From Istiophorus platypterus (lineage: Eukaryota > Chordata > Actinopteri > Istiophoriformes > Istiophoridae): a stretch of DNA of 64,000 nucleotides. Under the pieces are notes generated by a model that made no database searches, was not told the origin of the DNA, and saw only the letters and a list, made by a program, of their open reading frames with translations. The translations under genes were made by a program, and so were the position numbers. The first letter of the stretch is position 1. Each line of letters begins with the position of its first letter. Positions 12,663-25,735 of this stretch are shown one piece after another. The stretch covers positions 4,171,001-4,235,000 of the forward strand of contig CM029126.1 in NCBI GenBank assembly GCA_016859345.1, given 5' to 3'.

Positions 12663-14534
12663 AACAAATCTGGGTTCCTCACTAAGTATAATAGGAGGGG
12701 TGTGTGCTCTCTGTGCATGCATATTACAGCAGATTCCTATGGTTTCTCTGCATCCATTTACACTCAGAGCAAATGTTTATCTTGCCATATGGCTTTTAGT
12801 CAAATGTTTAGAAATGTCCTGCAGTTCCTTCCCCTGTGGCATGCCAGGATCTGTAATCCACATTTGCAGCAGACTCCTGCAAGGACTTAGGAGTACTCTG
12901 ACCTCGGGGTTGATCTCATTAAGCCATTACCTACCCTAAAGATTGCAAAGATTCTTTAGGATGGATTACAGGTCACATACTCCAAGATTGGATTACTTTG
13001 ATGAGGCTCACAGGGAGAGTTTGGCGTCCAAATGTTTGTTAATCAGATCTCAGCTTAAGTCAACCAATAATGGATAAAGTGGACAAGCTGAGATGCGGTG
13101 TATTTACTGCAAGTCCATTCTTTTCCAGGCTGTTTGAAGTGAATGACTAGACAAGCAGTTGCAAGGAGGTGGGACAGGGTTGGGCTTAATTCGGTTAAAT
13201 ACAATTTTGAGATAAGACGGTTCAGAGTTGTACTAAGGAGTTTCACCTTTACTCTTTGGGGAGTTAGGGTGCAACTCTCTACCCTGTAGATCAGAGACAG
13301 TACAGTTACAACAGATTTCAGGTTTCCTTGAAGTTTCTGGTGTTCATTGCTTTATCTCGTGTAGCTAATCCTCCCTGGAAACACAATTATGCCTTACTGG
13401 CAAATATTACTGAGCCCAGGTCTGCTGAATCATCTCAGGCTCAAAGGATAATACTGCAGTTTGTGCTTAATCTTAATGTGGGATGCCTCTGTTAAACTGT
13501 CCCCACTGGATTTGGTGCTTTTTCTACCCCAGGCAATCAGTGCAGCAGCTTTGTCTGTATGAGGACCGTTTCACAGAATGCAGCATTTAATCAATTCCAT
13601 AACATTGTAGTTGAGAATAACATTGTAGTTTAAGAACACCCCCCCCACTCCCATACTGACCATTGCAGGGTTAGATCTATTTAGTGGGCCGCTGGTGTGT
13701 AACTTGAATCTGATTGGCTCAGAATCTCTTTCCTGTCACTGGAAGGGACTTGTAGCTGTTTACTGTCACTGTAAAATATCTGCAGTCTTTGTGTTGAAAT
13801 GTGGGGTGTCAGATGATTGATGTTGAGCCTTAAATTCCATGTCCAGACAGATTTTTTTGTTTATAGCACTTTTGTTCAGTCTCAGTATGCATGCTATGCT
13901 TTCTATGTTTAGGAAAACTGCTGAATGTACAGATCTGGAATTTAAAGTAATTTAATGCTTTTATAAATCCTGGAACGTAGCATTATCCAACCACCTATCC
14001 CTATTACTGCTTCTTATGCAGGTCAGGGTCATGTTGACAATGGGGCTCCAGGGAACCTGTACAACTTCCAAGTGATGTTGCTGTGAAGCACTCACTTTAA
14101 AAAGTCCTTAAAAAACTAAGTATCTTGTGTTTTTTCTGAAATTAAATATTGCAGAGCCATGTTCATTTATTGTTTTTTGTTTGAATCTGAGCTCTGGAGC
14201 GGTAGCACAAACTTTAGTCAAATAAACTAACAAAGGGATTATAGCCTCCTCCTCTCTTTATCTCACATTTCCTAGTCAAAACTGGATTATTTTCCTTTTA
14301 AAAATAAGCTCTGTCGGGGAAGTCAGGGACGCCAGGTTGTCACCTTTCAGCAGAATACCACACTTTGAATTCAAAACGGGTCATTTCTGTTATTGGTGTC
14401 AGCTGAGTTGGACCTGGGTCTCTGGGAACCAATGAGAAATTACAGAAACAAAAAAAGGATCCTCGATTCTGATTGGCATGTGCAACTCATCGGAGTATAG
14501 TGAAGACAGGCAACGTTTATTATAATTTGCATAC

Positions 14535-14584
14535 TATATATATATATATATATATATATACTTATATATATATATATATATATA
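14535..14584. repeat. (TA)n microsatellite in two blocks
   Basis: Two (TA) blocks of about 26 and 22 bases split by 'ctt'. The sequence is fully self-complementary within each block and may be a cruciform-prone, hard-to-assemble site. Confidence 0.95.
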
Positions 14585-16351
14585 CTTTTTTGAATGTTCT
14601 CTGAGGAAATCTTCCCCTTAAATTACTTTTGCTGTATTACGATTAGGGTGTTGTTCCTAGCATCCTCGTGCCAACTGTACTCATCCCATCTTTGTCACCT
14701 TTTTCAGCTCTGATAAGTTCTCATCCCTGGTAGTTTTCTGTCCTATAATATTAGGGGCAGGGACCATTTTCTGATCATAGTCAGTGGAGCCTCGCATCTT
14801 ATCTCAACAGGAACATGGACAATGTTCCAAATAGTGTCAGCATTGGGTGTCTTTGCTGGACAGCTGGTTGTGCGGTTCTGTTTATGCTTTTTAGAACATA
14901 ATATGGACTCAGTCACACCAAGAATACTGTCTCTTACATCTTTAAAGTTCACTTTAAATGTTAGATAATTGGTTATATTACCTAAAAAGGAAACAAATGA
15001 CATTAAACCAACAGAAACTTGAAGATATGTTAATATTTGCTGAAACCTGAAATGCAAAAGATCCACACACTGCTAATACGTACATAGAGTCAGATTTTAG
15101 CTCATTTTCCCTGTTAATAATGCCGAACATGTTCTGTTTAGGGTCCAAGTCAAACCCTGCTTAAACTGGTGAAATCACTTTGCACTGTCACTGCCATTGC
15201 TGCTGTTTGTGGAGCTATTTATAAGACCCACCTTTATCCCAGCCTCCATCTGTAGACTCAGAGTTAAAGTTCCCCGACAGGGACATTATCATCACTCCCC
15301 AGTAATGGTGCAGTATTTTTTTTTTTTTTTTTTGTGCATCGTGACAACATCAGAGCCCTGTGTGCCAAATAACTCTGTAGATATTGTTCATTCACATAAT
15401 CTGAGGTCACTGCTGTGAGGAAAAGCTTGAATATCAGCTCATCTCTCTTTTTTTTTTATTCCAAGTTATTCACAATCTCCTTTTCCATCCCTACAATCTT
15501 CTTTTCACCTTTTGAACAACCTCTGGTGACTTTTTTTTTTTTTTTTTTTGGACCAATGTGACAAACAAGAAACACATTTTGGCTACCGCTCCAGAAACAG
15601 CCGTATCTCTGAAGGAGGTTTCTGAACTGGGTCCATCGTAAATCTGCACCCCTGTCTCCCCCGGTATAGATTAGAAACTCATTTCAAGGTGAGAGCCCCT
15701 CTAAACGAAACCCTATCGCCTAGAAGATTGAATAGAACTGAGGTAATAACAAATATGGTAGTAAAAAGGCACTAATAATTAATAATAATGTATGTTCATG
15801 TACAACAAACTGGCATTACCCAAATACCCTTGCAGTATCTTGCGGGCTACCACATTGGTTTATGATGTTGTTAGATAATAGCATAATCCTTCTCACAACA
15901 AGACCAGTCCAGTCCTGTTAACGTGACATCAAATATGATAGGAATAAATCCCGTTATCAAGATCCCATCAGCAAACCATTGTCCTAAAAAATATTATTTT
16001 GCCTTAAATGCCTGCACACAACAGTGTAGGCATGAAATCATCCCCTATATAAACACAATCAAACTCCAACACGCTATCAAGAGCAGAATAAATTCTCATG
16101 CACGCTAAATATATGTACCGTTCTCCTACCAAACCGGCGGAAACACAAACCTACTAAATCTTAACTAAACAAAGTAAAGACAGTTTTTATTGCATATGCC
16201 GTAAAATTCATTATTTGTTTAAACTTGCCAAGAGATGCCAGCTCATTCAGCTGCTAATTATATTGCAGCAAGTTTTATGAAGGGGGAGAACACAGAGGTG
16301 GCATGCAGTACACTGCCAAAGGTTGTATTTAATATAAACTCTCATAGGTTT

Positions 16352-16380
16352 TTGTTGTTGTTGTTGTTGTTGTTGTTGTT
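16352..16380. repeat. (TTG)n microsatellite
   Basis: About nine to ten TTG units. Confidence 0.95.
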
Positions 16381-17302
16381 CTCTTTAATTATTGTCTTTT
16401 TCATCGCATCACCTCAACATCTTGTCTCCCTGCAAAGTAAATCAGCTCAAATGGTCAAAGTTTTGGATAGTCTTGTTTTTGTACAAATCAGAGGGCTCTG
16501 TTTTCTTTTTTCACCGCAGTGAAACACACCGATCTCATTTTGTCACGGGAGCATCCATCCGCATGGTCACCACTTCTGTGAGGCACCAGGGCAAGGATAT
16601 GTTTTGACCTGAGTGCTCAAAGTGCTTGCGTAGCATTGCGCCCTCATGCCGCCACATGACTCATCCCCCGAGACCTAGTTCCAAGGGAATCCTGGTATTG
16701 TTGCTCTGTTTGACTTGAGTGCTGATGTCATTGTCGGTGCCTTTTGCTTTGTGAGTCACTGTATCGCCAACAGGATATCAGTCCTGAACTAGGATACGTA
16801 ATAATAACAATAAGAGGATGAGTATTAATCATTACTACATTAGAATATATCTTTGTAGAGCTCAATAAAACAACAGGTTATGGCTTAGACTATTTGCCAA
16901 GAGTATCAACAGTTTAGCCATAAATATGTATGCTTAAAATCGCTATAATTGATATTTGATACAGCCTTCTCCCACAGCTTTAAATGACCATTTACCAATT
17001 TCATTTATTGGTTGGTTGGTGTAAACTGTAATTATAAAATAATCAATGTGAAAACAATGTGAAAGGGGTTCGCTCCTACTAATGAACCTGCAGAGAATTA
17101 AGACCCTAATCTACAGTTCCCCTCAGTTTCACGGAGCCTTATAGCGAGTCCAAAATCATTGTTTAGCTGTTCAGACCATGACTTTATCATTGTGGTCTGC
17201 TCTCACCGCTCTCATGGTGTTGTTTTTGGCTAAAAAGTCACTGTCCACCACCTGCTCGCCACCAAACGTCAGGCAGAAACAGTTAGTAACTATCTGGTAA
17301 AC

Positions 17303-17338
17303 ACAGCTATTTAACAGCTATTTAGCAGCTAAATAGCT
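17303..17338. repeat. Short direct plus inverted repeat around 'agctattta'
   Basis: 'acagctattta' occurs twice in tandem, and the second copy starts a perfect hairpin with arms agctatttag (17316-17325) and ctaaatagct (17329-17338) around cag. Confidence 0.85.
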
Positions 17339-18474
17339 AGATATTTTTCAACCAGAGGTGGTTGAGATAAAAATACAGAGCTAAAATACCGTGGAAACAA
17401 GACTTAAATTATCCCAGTGACCCAAAACACAACTCTAAATGAACACTGCAAATGATGCAGTGTTCATAACTCTTTTCCACTGGCCCTAAGTTGCCAAAAA
17501 TTAAGACATTGCAGGTTTAACCATTCTTTTTTGTATAAAAAAAAAGTGCAATTGACTTCCCACCTTTTAATTACAATTACAATTATAAATTTAATTTTAA
17601 TTGCAGTCACTGCTGTTCTTGATTTAGTCATCAAAAACAATTCGCTAATTCCACAAGCAGATTTTTTTCCCTACTAATTGTCATCTCATAAGGAGATTCC
17701 AGTCTGCACTCAACCTCTATTGGTTGTGTGAATAACAAGTTGTGTATGTTTTTCTCCCCACAAAGTGATTATGGTCAGTTTACCTTGAAATGGTGTTTGG
17801 CCTACTGTGAGATTACTTTGATGACTTCACTCTTCAGTCCTCCTCTGCAGCACTAATCAATAGAGCAGAATATGGCCGTTGCACCTGGTATGGCGCCGGC
17901 AGCCAGTCTCTCTCATTTAGCCTCACTGATACACAACAATCCACTTCAGACGTGCGTGGCACTGAGTCAAATGGCTAATTGACTCCAAGAAACAGCCATT
18001 AGATCTGATAGTTTCTACAACGTGGTAGCAATGAGCGTGCGTTTTTTTGTGTGACACTGTAGGTCCTTCACGCCTCAGGTGCAAAACATCCGAGGGGCAA
18101 TGAAGCTAACGTTTTGGCTAAGTTGCTGCCTCACTACACTTTTTTTAAGTAGATGTCTGTAGTTATGAGTATATGCACTGAGAAAGCTGTTCTTTCCTCT
18201 GTACTTAACTTGGTTTTGGATCATTGAGTATAAATATCATTACTTAGTTTGAATGTTGACGAAAAAACCGGTATTCTCATTGTAACAAACCTGATGAGGA
18301 TATTTCGCTCACACCATTTTATAATGAGCAAAGGTGACACGTGTTCTTGCTGATTTTGTTTTTTACTCTCTGCACATTTAATGTATTTACAAATGTTTTT
18401 TTTTTTTTTATAGAGAAACATGTACTGTATTATAGAACACTGGCATGTACCAAATAGTTTTCAATGTTGCTGAA

Positions 18475-19097
18475 AGGGCTGAAAAAGTCAGTTTATTGAT
18501 TAGTCAATCACAGAAAATCAATCAGCAACCATCAAATTCTTGTTTTCATGCAATAACGCCAAACACTAGGTAGGTTGTTTTATCCAAAAATATTCCAGAT
18601 TTTAACAGAATTTCAAGAAAATCAGCAAAAGAAATTGATGTGTGTTTACATCTGCTACTATAACGCAATATTAGGAGGTTGTTTATCGAGGTTAACAACT
18701 GGTGCCATTAAAACCCCTGAAGAAAATGGTGCAAAAAGATGAGCTATTAAAAAAGCACCAGTCAAACCTCAATCGATAGAAAAAGTGTTGAAAATATGAT
18801 GATGAAATATCATGGTTACTGTGTGTCTGTTTCATGTATGATTGGAGTTACATTAGTGTCCTCGTTGCTCCTCGCAGAGCTGATGTTTCATTACATCCCG
18901 ATTTATTCGCTAAGTCTGTTTTCATTGCACTTTCTCAGATTTTGCTTTTAACGATACATAAACTTTTCCAATGCAGTCAAGGGTAAAAACTTCTTTTTGC
19001 GATATTTCAAGCTTGTTTTATTTTCTGGATTTCCACAAATTGAAACGCAGTTAAAAACAGAATATGATGACTGTAATCTTTGGTTGCAGCCCTAGCT
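18475..19097 (-). repeat. Diverged copy of a second teleost dispersed repeat (repeat B)
   Basis: The left end has the characteristic 'gattagtcaatcacagaaaa' and 'tttcatgcaataacgccaaa' blocks. The right end has 'ggttgcagccctag', the reverse of the element's 'gggctgcaac' head. The middle is poorly conserved, so the two ends might be separate fragments. The element is a common non-coding teleost repeat rich in TTAATCGATTAATCG-like motifs; I do not assign a class. Confidence 0.5.
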
Positions 19098-19588
19098 GCT
19101 GATTATTATGGTACTGCAGTTTGGTAAGTTATCAATAAATAACTGTATCATTATTATAAAATGTCTGACTGACTCTGGCAGATGGTTTATTGAATATCCT
19201 GCACAAACTAGAAGGCTCAGACTTGATTTATGTCCCTTTCACTAGGAGTCATGTAGTCTAGGAGAGAGAGTTTTGGACTCTGCGTGCTTTTTTTCAAGGG
19301 GTGCAAGGCAAAGACAAAAGTCCATTTTTTTCAAGATGCACCACAAATCATCTGTTAAACTGCAGCCATAAATCAATGTCTAAAAAAATGTCCACAAAAA
19401 CAACTGTTTTCTTGATCAGCTGCTCCTAATCCCCCTGTTTCTCCCTCTTGTGATTGGCCATTCTGACTCAACTATAAGGACAATTAAAAAAACAAAAAAA
19501 GATTCAATGCCTGAGCACAGGTTTGCGAACACGTCCTCAGTACAGCATCTCAGGCACATTTTAGTGTCTGAAAAACACGGGGAGGACC

Positions 19589-19607
19589 AGTAGTAGTAGT
19601 AGTAGCA
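19589..19607. repeat. (AGT)n short microsatellite
   Basis: Six AGT-type units ending in agc. Confidence 0.9.
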
Positions 19608-19808
19608 GACTATTTCTTTAGTTTCTGTGCAGTGGTGGCTGTTCTAGCGCCTGCTTCCTTGTAAACCGTCGAGTCTGTGGATGAAACACCATGGACAGAC
19701 TGCACAGTTCTTTGCAGCAAGGAAGACTTATTTGCATAACCTGAACAGAAAAGTTTTTTTGTTAGCCAATAGCAGTGTGCATGTAAAAAAAAAAAAAAAC
19801 ATTCGAAA

Positions 19809-19831
19809 TGATAATAATGATAATAATAATG

Positions 19832-19900
<69 letters not shown>

Positions 19901-19918
19901 GTAATAATAATAATAATG
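19809..19918. repeat. (AAT)n microsatellite, about 110 bp
   Basis: Long AAT run, pure in the middle, with GAT interruptions at the left and one GTA near the right end. It reads as poly-Asn on + and poly-Leu on -, neither a gene. Confidence 0.97.
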
Positions 19919-20036
19919 TTCTGATTTCAGTCAACTGCACAGTTGCAGAGCATGCATCTTAAAGTGGTAACCTGCAGGCGATGTGGCCCGAGACTCGGCT
20001 TTAATCATCAGCTCTAAAAAGCTTACTTATTTTAGG

Positions 20037-20089
20037 AAAAATATCACAAGGTGATATTAATATCTCTGATGTCAGCTTGTGATATTTTT
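20037..20089. repeat. Inverted repeat (14-bp arms) enclosing a 12-bp palindrome
   Basis: Arms aaaaatatcacaag (20037-20050) and cttgtgatattttt (20076-20089) pair perfectly. The 25-base loop holds the palindrome gatattaatatc. No function can be assigned. Confidence 0.95.
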
Positions 20090-21165
20090 GATATGCAGTA
20101 TCTCTAAGACAGCAAAAGACCTAAAGATGTTACCTTTCATCTGCTGTCATTTGAAAGGACTTTAATTTTTTCATAAACTCTTGCCATCAATCATTTTCAA
20201 ACCGTATGTTGTTAGGTTTATCAGATGCTGGATTTTTTTTTAATTTTAGCTACAGAGTAACCACAAAATTAGCTTTTAGTCTGGTTAATGCCGACCGTTT
20301 TGATTACCAATAATTGTTCCTGTTATTTTCATGCCAAAATATCAAATACTCTCTTGTTTCAGCCTCTAAGTCGAGAGCATTTTTCGCTTTCCTTTTTCAT
20401 ATAAATTATGATTATAAGATGAGTATCTGACTGATTGATGGTCAGATAGACTAAGGGATCTGAACAAGCCATGTTGGGTTTTTTCCAAGCGCGACTGTGT
20501 CAGCTCTATCGATCGGCAGAGATTTAATTTAGAACCGAAGTAATCACAAAATGAGGTTTTAATTAATGACAAGCGTGGGCTCTTACTTGTTGATTTGCTA
20601 AAACAACCTGATCTATCCTGGTTGACATTTGAATTCGAAATACTGTGTTTTTGTCTTTTTTTTGTTTGTTTTTTCCTCCAGTAACAGAGAAAAAAGCCAG
20701 ATGGCAGGATTCTTAATCCTGCTTTAGAAACCTGGTCCTGGTGTCGCTCTCCTCTGCAATAATGTTTTTCCTTGATTCATTACGTTTCATTAATCAGTTT
20801 TAATAGTTGCAATCTCTTGTTGAGTGATAGTGTTTCTTCTGTCATTATATCAATCATCTTCTCCTCTCTCCACATCTGCCTTGTCTGCTTTTAATCAAAC
20901 TACTGCCTATGTTATGTAGATATTCAGGTTCTACAGCTTTACCTCAATGGGCAAATATAGCCTTTAAAAAATGGAAATTAACCTGATAGAATAAGAATAT
21001 TTAATAGCTTCAATTAAACCATAAAAGTTTTAAATATTTGACGTAGTAGCCAATAACAACCATCAGCATCCCCTTTGTTTCATTCATGTATACAAAAGAT
21101 TATGTAAAAGCACAAGACTTTTGTTTGAGGTTTTTAACAGTAAAAAGTGTATGCAGTACAATTAC

Positions 21166-21194
21166 ATACACACACACACATACACACACACTCA
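21166..21194. repeat. (CA)n microsatellite
   Basis: CA run interrupted once by 'ta'. Confidence 0.9.
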
Positions 21195-21463
21195 CAGAGG
21201 CAGATAGTATAATGTGACCTCGGTGCCTCAGGCCTGCTGGTAGATTATCCTGCTCTTTCTTTAATTATTAGTCAAGAAACCCCAAATCCCAGATAAGCAT
21301 CATACTCAGAGGAGCACAGCAACATAGGGCCAATGCCTGAGAATAATTAAGCATAACCCTTGAAAACTACAGGTTAATTATGAATTGAATAACAGTAACA
21401 TATAGCACCTGAGATAAGGTACAGTGATGCATGAATGGAACCCAGGGGAAAAGTAGTTTACTG

Positions 21464-21502
21464 CCCCCCCCCCCCAAAAAAAAACAAAACAAAACAAAAC
21501 AC
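21464..21502. repeat. C12 run followed by A-rich (AAAAC)n
   Basis: Twelve C, nine A, then four acaaa-type units. A homopolymer junction of this kind can mark the tail of an old retrotransposed sequence, but no body is recognisable. Confidence 0.85.
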
Positions 21503-23494
21503 AGAAAAATAAAATCAGAATGAACATTTACAATGTGTGGACCTGGATCTATTGCAGATTGTAAATTATTTACAAATTTACACTGATATGTGAATTTTCA
21601 GCAAAGTATATGATATGACACTGTGCCATAGTGAGCGTACAGATGGCCATGCATAGATTAGAATAACATATATGAAGCCAAATATTCAGTTACAGGTGCA
21701 ATTGAAAGTGGCATATGCACAGAAGAAGCTGAATTGTTTATGTATGTACACTGAATAACTCTAGTTACTGTGTAACTAAAACCAGGTTTGTGCGAATTAT
21801 TTTCTGCTATTATTGTCATTATCAGAACAGGAGATATTTTAGTGTCATAAAAATTGCACAGAGAAAGCATCATTTGAGCTGAATAATCAGCAGTCTATAA
21901 AAACAAGTTTGAATCAATCACTGTGCAGTAGAGGAACATATAGTATATTTATGACATTGACAAATAAATCTAGAAAATGCAGAGAGCAGTTCAACCGACT
22001 AGTGTATCATTAGAGATGAAATGAATAAAATATCAATTCTGATTCATAGGGGACTCATGAGTATAATATTTGTACATCATAGCCCTAATGTCTAAATTAT
22101 GTAGCTCTGTTATTGCTCTTCCTATTCAGTTTGGAACAACATTGAGGTACAGTATGTGCTCTACTCTACTTAAACTGATATTCCACTCAAAAATTGATCT
22201 TTTGTGTCAACAAACCCCTGTTGTATTATAAGGCGGCTGTGAGAGGTTTACATCCATCATTGGAAAACTCAGGCTCTGGTTAGTGTAAACTACTTCTTCC
22301 AATATAAATTCCAATGATTCCAATGGCAATGAGTTTTCACAGCAGAGGAAAAAAAAACAAATGTCAATTTCTGTAGAATCAACTCAAACCACTCCAACAG
22401 CATATTGTTCCTCATGGTCCATCTGACTGTTTAGTTGTGCTGAATACCATTTGATGATGAAGTGCAATTTTAGGACTTGGAGAGAGAAAAGTAATAATTT
22501 TAGAATTGATGGAAATAATACTCATAATAATTCTAATGGTAGCAACAGAGTTAGTAGTAAGTTAAAGATTCCCTCAAGACACGTTTTAAGACCTTTAAAA
22601 ACGCAGCTTAGAATGATAAATTTTGTCAGATGAGGTTCTTCCACAAAACGTTAAATTAAGCAGTTAAAAGTTAAACTAAGTTCAAGTACACATTAAATTC
22701 AGGACATCTACTCTGTCTCCATTACTGCAGTCACGAATCCACAAATACGCATGTCTCTCATTTCAGAAGTTTGCTGGATACCAGATGTGTCCTACTTCAC
22801 TGAAAAGTCCATTTTCAGTATTGATGCAATGGAGGTATCAAGTTTCCATGTCACATTTAGGTAGTTTTCGCATTAGACCATTGTGATGTCATAAATCCTG
22901 CTCATACATGCACATCTTCGCCTCATATTTAAGATAAGCACAGGTAAACTTTTCCCCTTTGGCTGCTGAATGTTGAAATGAAGCTCCCAAGTGTCAAATT
23001 CTGCCTCGTTCAAAAATATCCCAGCAAAATTAACAGCTAGATAAAATTAAGTGACCCAGTCTACCTGTTTTTTTTTTTAATCTATTGCAACTCAACTTCT
23101 CAGAAAATTAACTCACAGCATAAACACATCTGGGTATTTGGAGACTCAAAAATACTGACATCTGTTTGCCAGAAGTTACCCCTGATCGAAGGGCTAATTT
23201 CAGCTGAACAAAGGACACGCAGTGCTTTTTTTGTGACTCAGTCATTAAAAAAAGTTTGACAGAAGGACAATCGATATCAATGAATGAGGAGGTTTCTTTT
23301 TTTTTTTTTTTTTAAAGAAGGCCTCAGTGCAGCCAGTTGGCAGCCAGATAACGGTTTTACATCCTATTCAAATTTCATCTTCCTCTTGCCAGCTCACCGT
23401 TGCTACATGTTGATTTTTACTTCGATACAGATCAGGAATTGGTGTTGTCAGACTGCTCCAACGTGGATAACGGCCACTTCTTTCACTATTTTAT

Positions 23495-23574
23495 AAATTA
23501 GATTTTTAAAAAAAATTAAATTAGATTTAAATTAGATTTTTTTTTTTTTTATAAATTAGATTTTTTTTTTTCTT
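23495..23574. repeat. Local tandem of 'aaattagattt' with T-runs
   Basis: Four copies of an 11-base core separated by variable A/T runs. Confidence 0.85.
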
Positions 23575-24284
23575 TTTGACTGAAGGATTTTCAATTGGTG
23601 ATTAGATAAATGGCAGACCTGATTTTGTAGAGTAGACTCATTTGTCATCCACTGATAAAGATCAGCCTGCCAGTATTTAGGTGGCGGCTGGTGTTGACTT
23701 TTCATCCCTGCCAGTTCCATCCACATCAGCCCCGTCTTATCTGCTTTTCTCTGTATGTCTAACTGAATTCCAGTGAGCTGCTCGCAGTTGACATTTAATG
23801 CCAAAGACAGTGGCATCCAGACACTACGTCATTAGCTGACACTTTAACGCCATTGTTACGCTGTCAAATCATACGGTATAGACTGACTGAAAGATAAAAG
23901 ACTTTTTAGGTTTTTAAAAATAAACTGATAGATACCATATAGCCCACAGGATCAAAGTTTTAATTCTTAACCGAGAGCAGTTGAGTTGACTAAACTGTTT
24001 TCCAAATCAAACCATATGACAGTACATTACATTATAATGTGAACATTTCGCCCCAATGAAAAACTGCTGTTGTTCAGATACATCCTTTAGTCAGACAAGT
24101 CTCAGGTAGACTGTCTCATCAATCTAAATCACAAGTTATAGATGTGATATCATTGGTTAATGTTTTCTTGCAATATTGTTTTGCCTTTTGGCCCTTGTGA
24201 TATAATTTCTGTGCAAATTCAATAGAAGCAGAAGAAGCCTCATTATTGTTTTAGCCAAGTTTGGCGAAGATAGGGGCAACACAG

Positions 24285-25735
24285 GAATCGCGGAAGCAGG
24301 CTAAGTTATCCCAAAGTTCCCTCTCCTCAATGACATCCTCCAGCTTTTCCTGGGTCATCCCGAGGAGTTCCTGCTAAGCCAGGTTAGATATGTAATCCCT
24401 CCGGCATGTTCCAGGACTGCTCTGGGTCGCCTCCAAGTTGTATGTGCCTGGAATACCTCCACTGGGAGAGGAGAACATCTGGCAGAGGATGGATTGAACA
24501 GATGCCTGCATTATCTCAGCTCGCTTTCTTCAATCCTTGTATCCCAAATGCCCTCCAAAAGTCCCAAGGACCTTATTCTGCCCACCGCGCCCTCACACTC
24601 TGCAGGGTAAAGTAATTTCCGACCCTCTTATCCATGATCTCATTCTTTCAGTCACTATCCAGAACTCATGGACACAGGGGAAGGTAAGAATGTAGATCAA
24701 CTGGCCTTGGATCTCTCAGCTTTTTCTTTACCGTGACAGTCCTCTACAATGCCTGCATCACTTCACTACATGGTAGATTCTGCACCTGTCAGCCTGTCAG
24801 TATCATTGCACACACACTTGTGAACAAGACTCTGAGATATATCCTACATCAGATTTGGGGAGGCTGTGTCCGACCATTTCTGTAACTTTCTGAAACCGAT
24901 GATCTGACATTCATACCACCTTTACACAGTGAAGGACCGGCTGAAAGAAGTCAGGTTTTGTGAACTTATCTCTCAAACACTCTTTTTTAAAATTATTGAC
25001 ACAACTATTCCTTCCACTTTCATGTGAAAAAACTTGTGACTGTCCTCCTGGGGGAAATGGTGGAAAATATGCACCATTCTCCCTAAATTTCAACAATGCC
25101 ATGTCTCCTCCGCACTCTATGACAGTCTGCTTTTTCACCCTTGTCTTCGAGTGTTGCTGCTCAAGTACGACAACACGTCTTGCAAACTAGCTTTCGATCG
25201 AGCATTAACGTGACCCTTGCGCTCCTTCAATTGAGGCTGCAACTCATTCTCAATCGAATCATTTTCCGGCAGGTGACCATGGCCCCAGAATTGCCGTTGC
25301 TGACCCCCATTTCAGTTCTGAACAGCTCCAATTTCACTCTGGAGGTTACATGTCAATGAAATTAACTGAATTAGATCTCTGGCAAAAAAGCAGAGTTGCG
25401 ATAATGAGGTCACCAAACCCTACAATCAAACCACTTGGCCATTTCTTAAGATCCTGAATCCACGAATATCATGAAATCTATGTGCAGGCAAAACCTTTGT
25501 GGAGCCTAAACCTCGTAGAAAAATTTGAGACACAGCTCTTAGAACCTGTTGTGTGCACATTCCTGCAATACCCCAACACAACTGAACCCCTAAAAGGCCA
25601 GAGAAATCAAAACACATGTAGACTTGATGGACAAAGTACCATGACCGATCTAATATACTTTTGAGACCCAGTTCACAGTTTAAAAAGTCGGTCAGTGCTG
25701 CCTCATATAAGCTTTCCCAGAAAGGCCAATTCCAG
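24285..25735 (-). mobile_element. Decayed Rex3-like (RTE-type) LINE fragment, 5'-truncated
   Basis: Read on the minus strand, this matches the 3' half of the teleost Rex3 reverse transcriptase as I remember it. The clearest part is 24623-24676, which reads HEFWIVTERMRSWIRG, like the conserved Y-G-x-E-x-W-x-x-T-E-R-M-R-S block after the RT core. Next to it (24720-24760) is V-M-Q-A-L-stop-R-T-V-T-V-K-K-K, where a TAG at 24744-24746 replaces Tyr. Nucleotide-level matches resume at about 25270-25345, 25384-25500, 25600-25650 and weakly to 25735. Many stops and indels show it is inactive. The 3' terminus is near 24285, where the family's GATG-type tail would lie; no clear tail remains. Rex3 is an autonomous non-LTR retrotransposon widespread in teleosts. 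The family assignment is from memory. Confidence 0.75.
24850..25265. other. Segment inside the Rex3-like remnant that does not align (possible insertion)
   Basis: Rex3-like sequence stops near 24850, just after the part matching the 'gaacaagac..cgagata' end of the RT region, and resumes near 25270 with 'gaccatgg' and following bases that lie close downstream in the family consensus. The intervening roughly 400 bases look unrelated. I see no obvious terminal repeats or target duplication. A weak resemblance at 24900-24945 to the same consensus zone suggests a local duplication as an alternative. Confidence 0.4.

Larger units (their letters stand above)
12663..18474. other. Intergenic stretch with simple repeats only
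   Basis: TA, TTG and T homopolymer tracts (15316-15333, 15531-15550) and one small hairpin. No exon or RNA gene seen. Confidence 0.65.
19919..24284. other. Intergenic stretch, nothing gene-like
   Basis: AT-rich. Holds the 20037 inverted repeat, the CA tract at 21166, the C12 run and the aaattagattt array. No coding signal. Confidence 0.65.

Noticed and set aside
19681..19962. Poly-Asn (plus) and poly-Leu (minus) frames
   Set aside because: Products of the AAT microsatellite.
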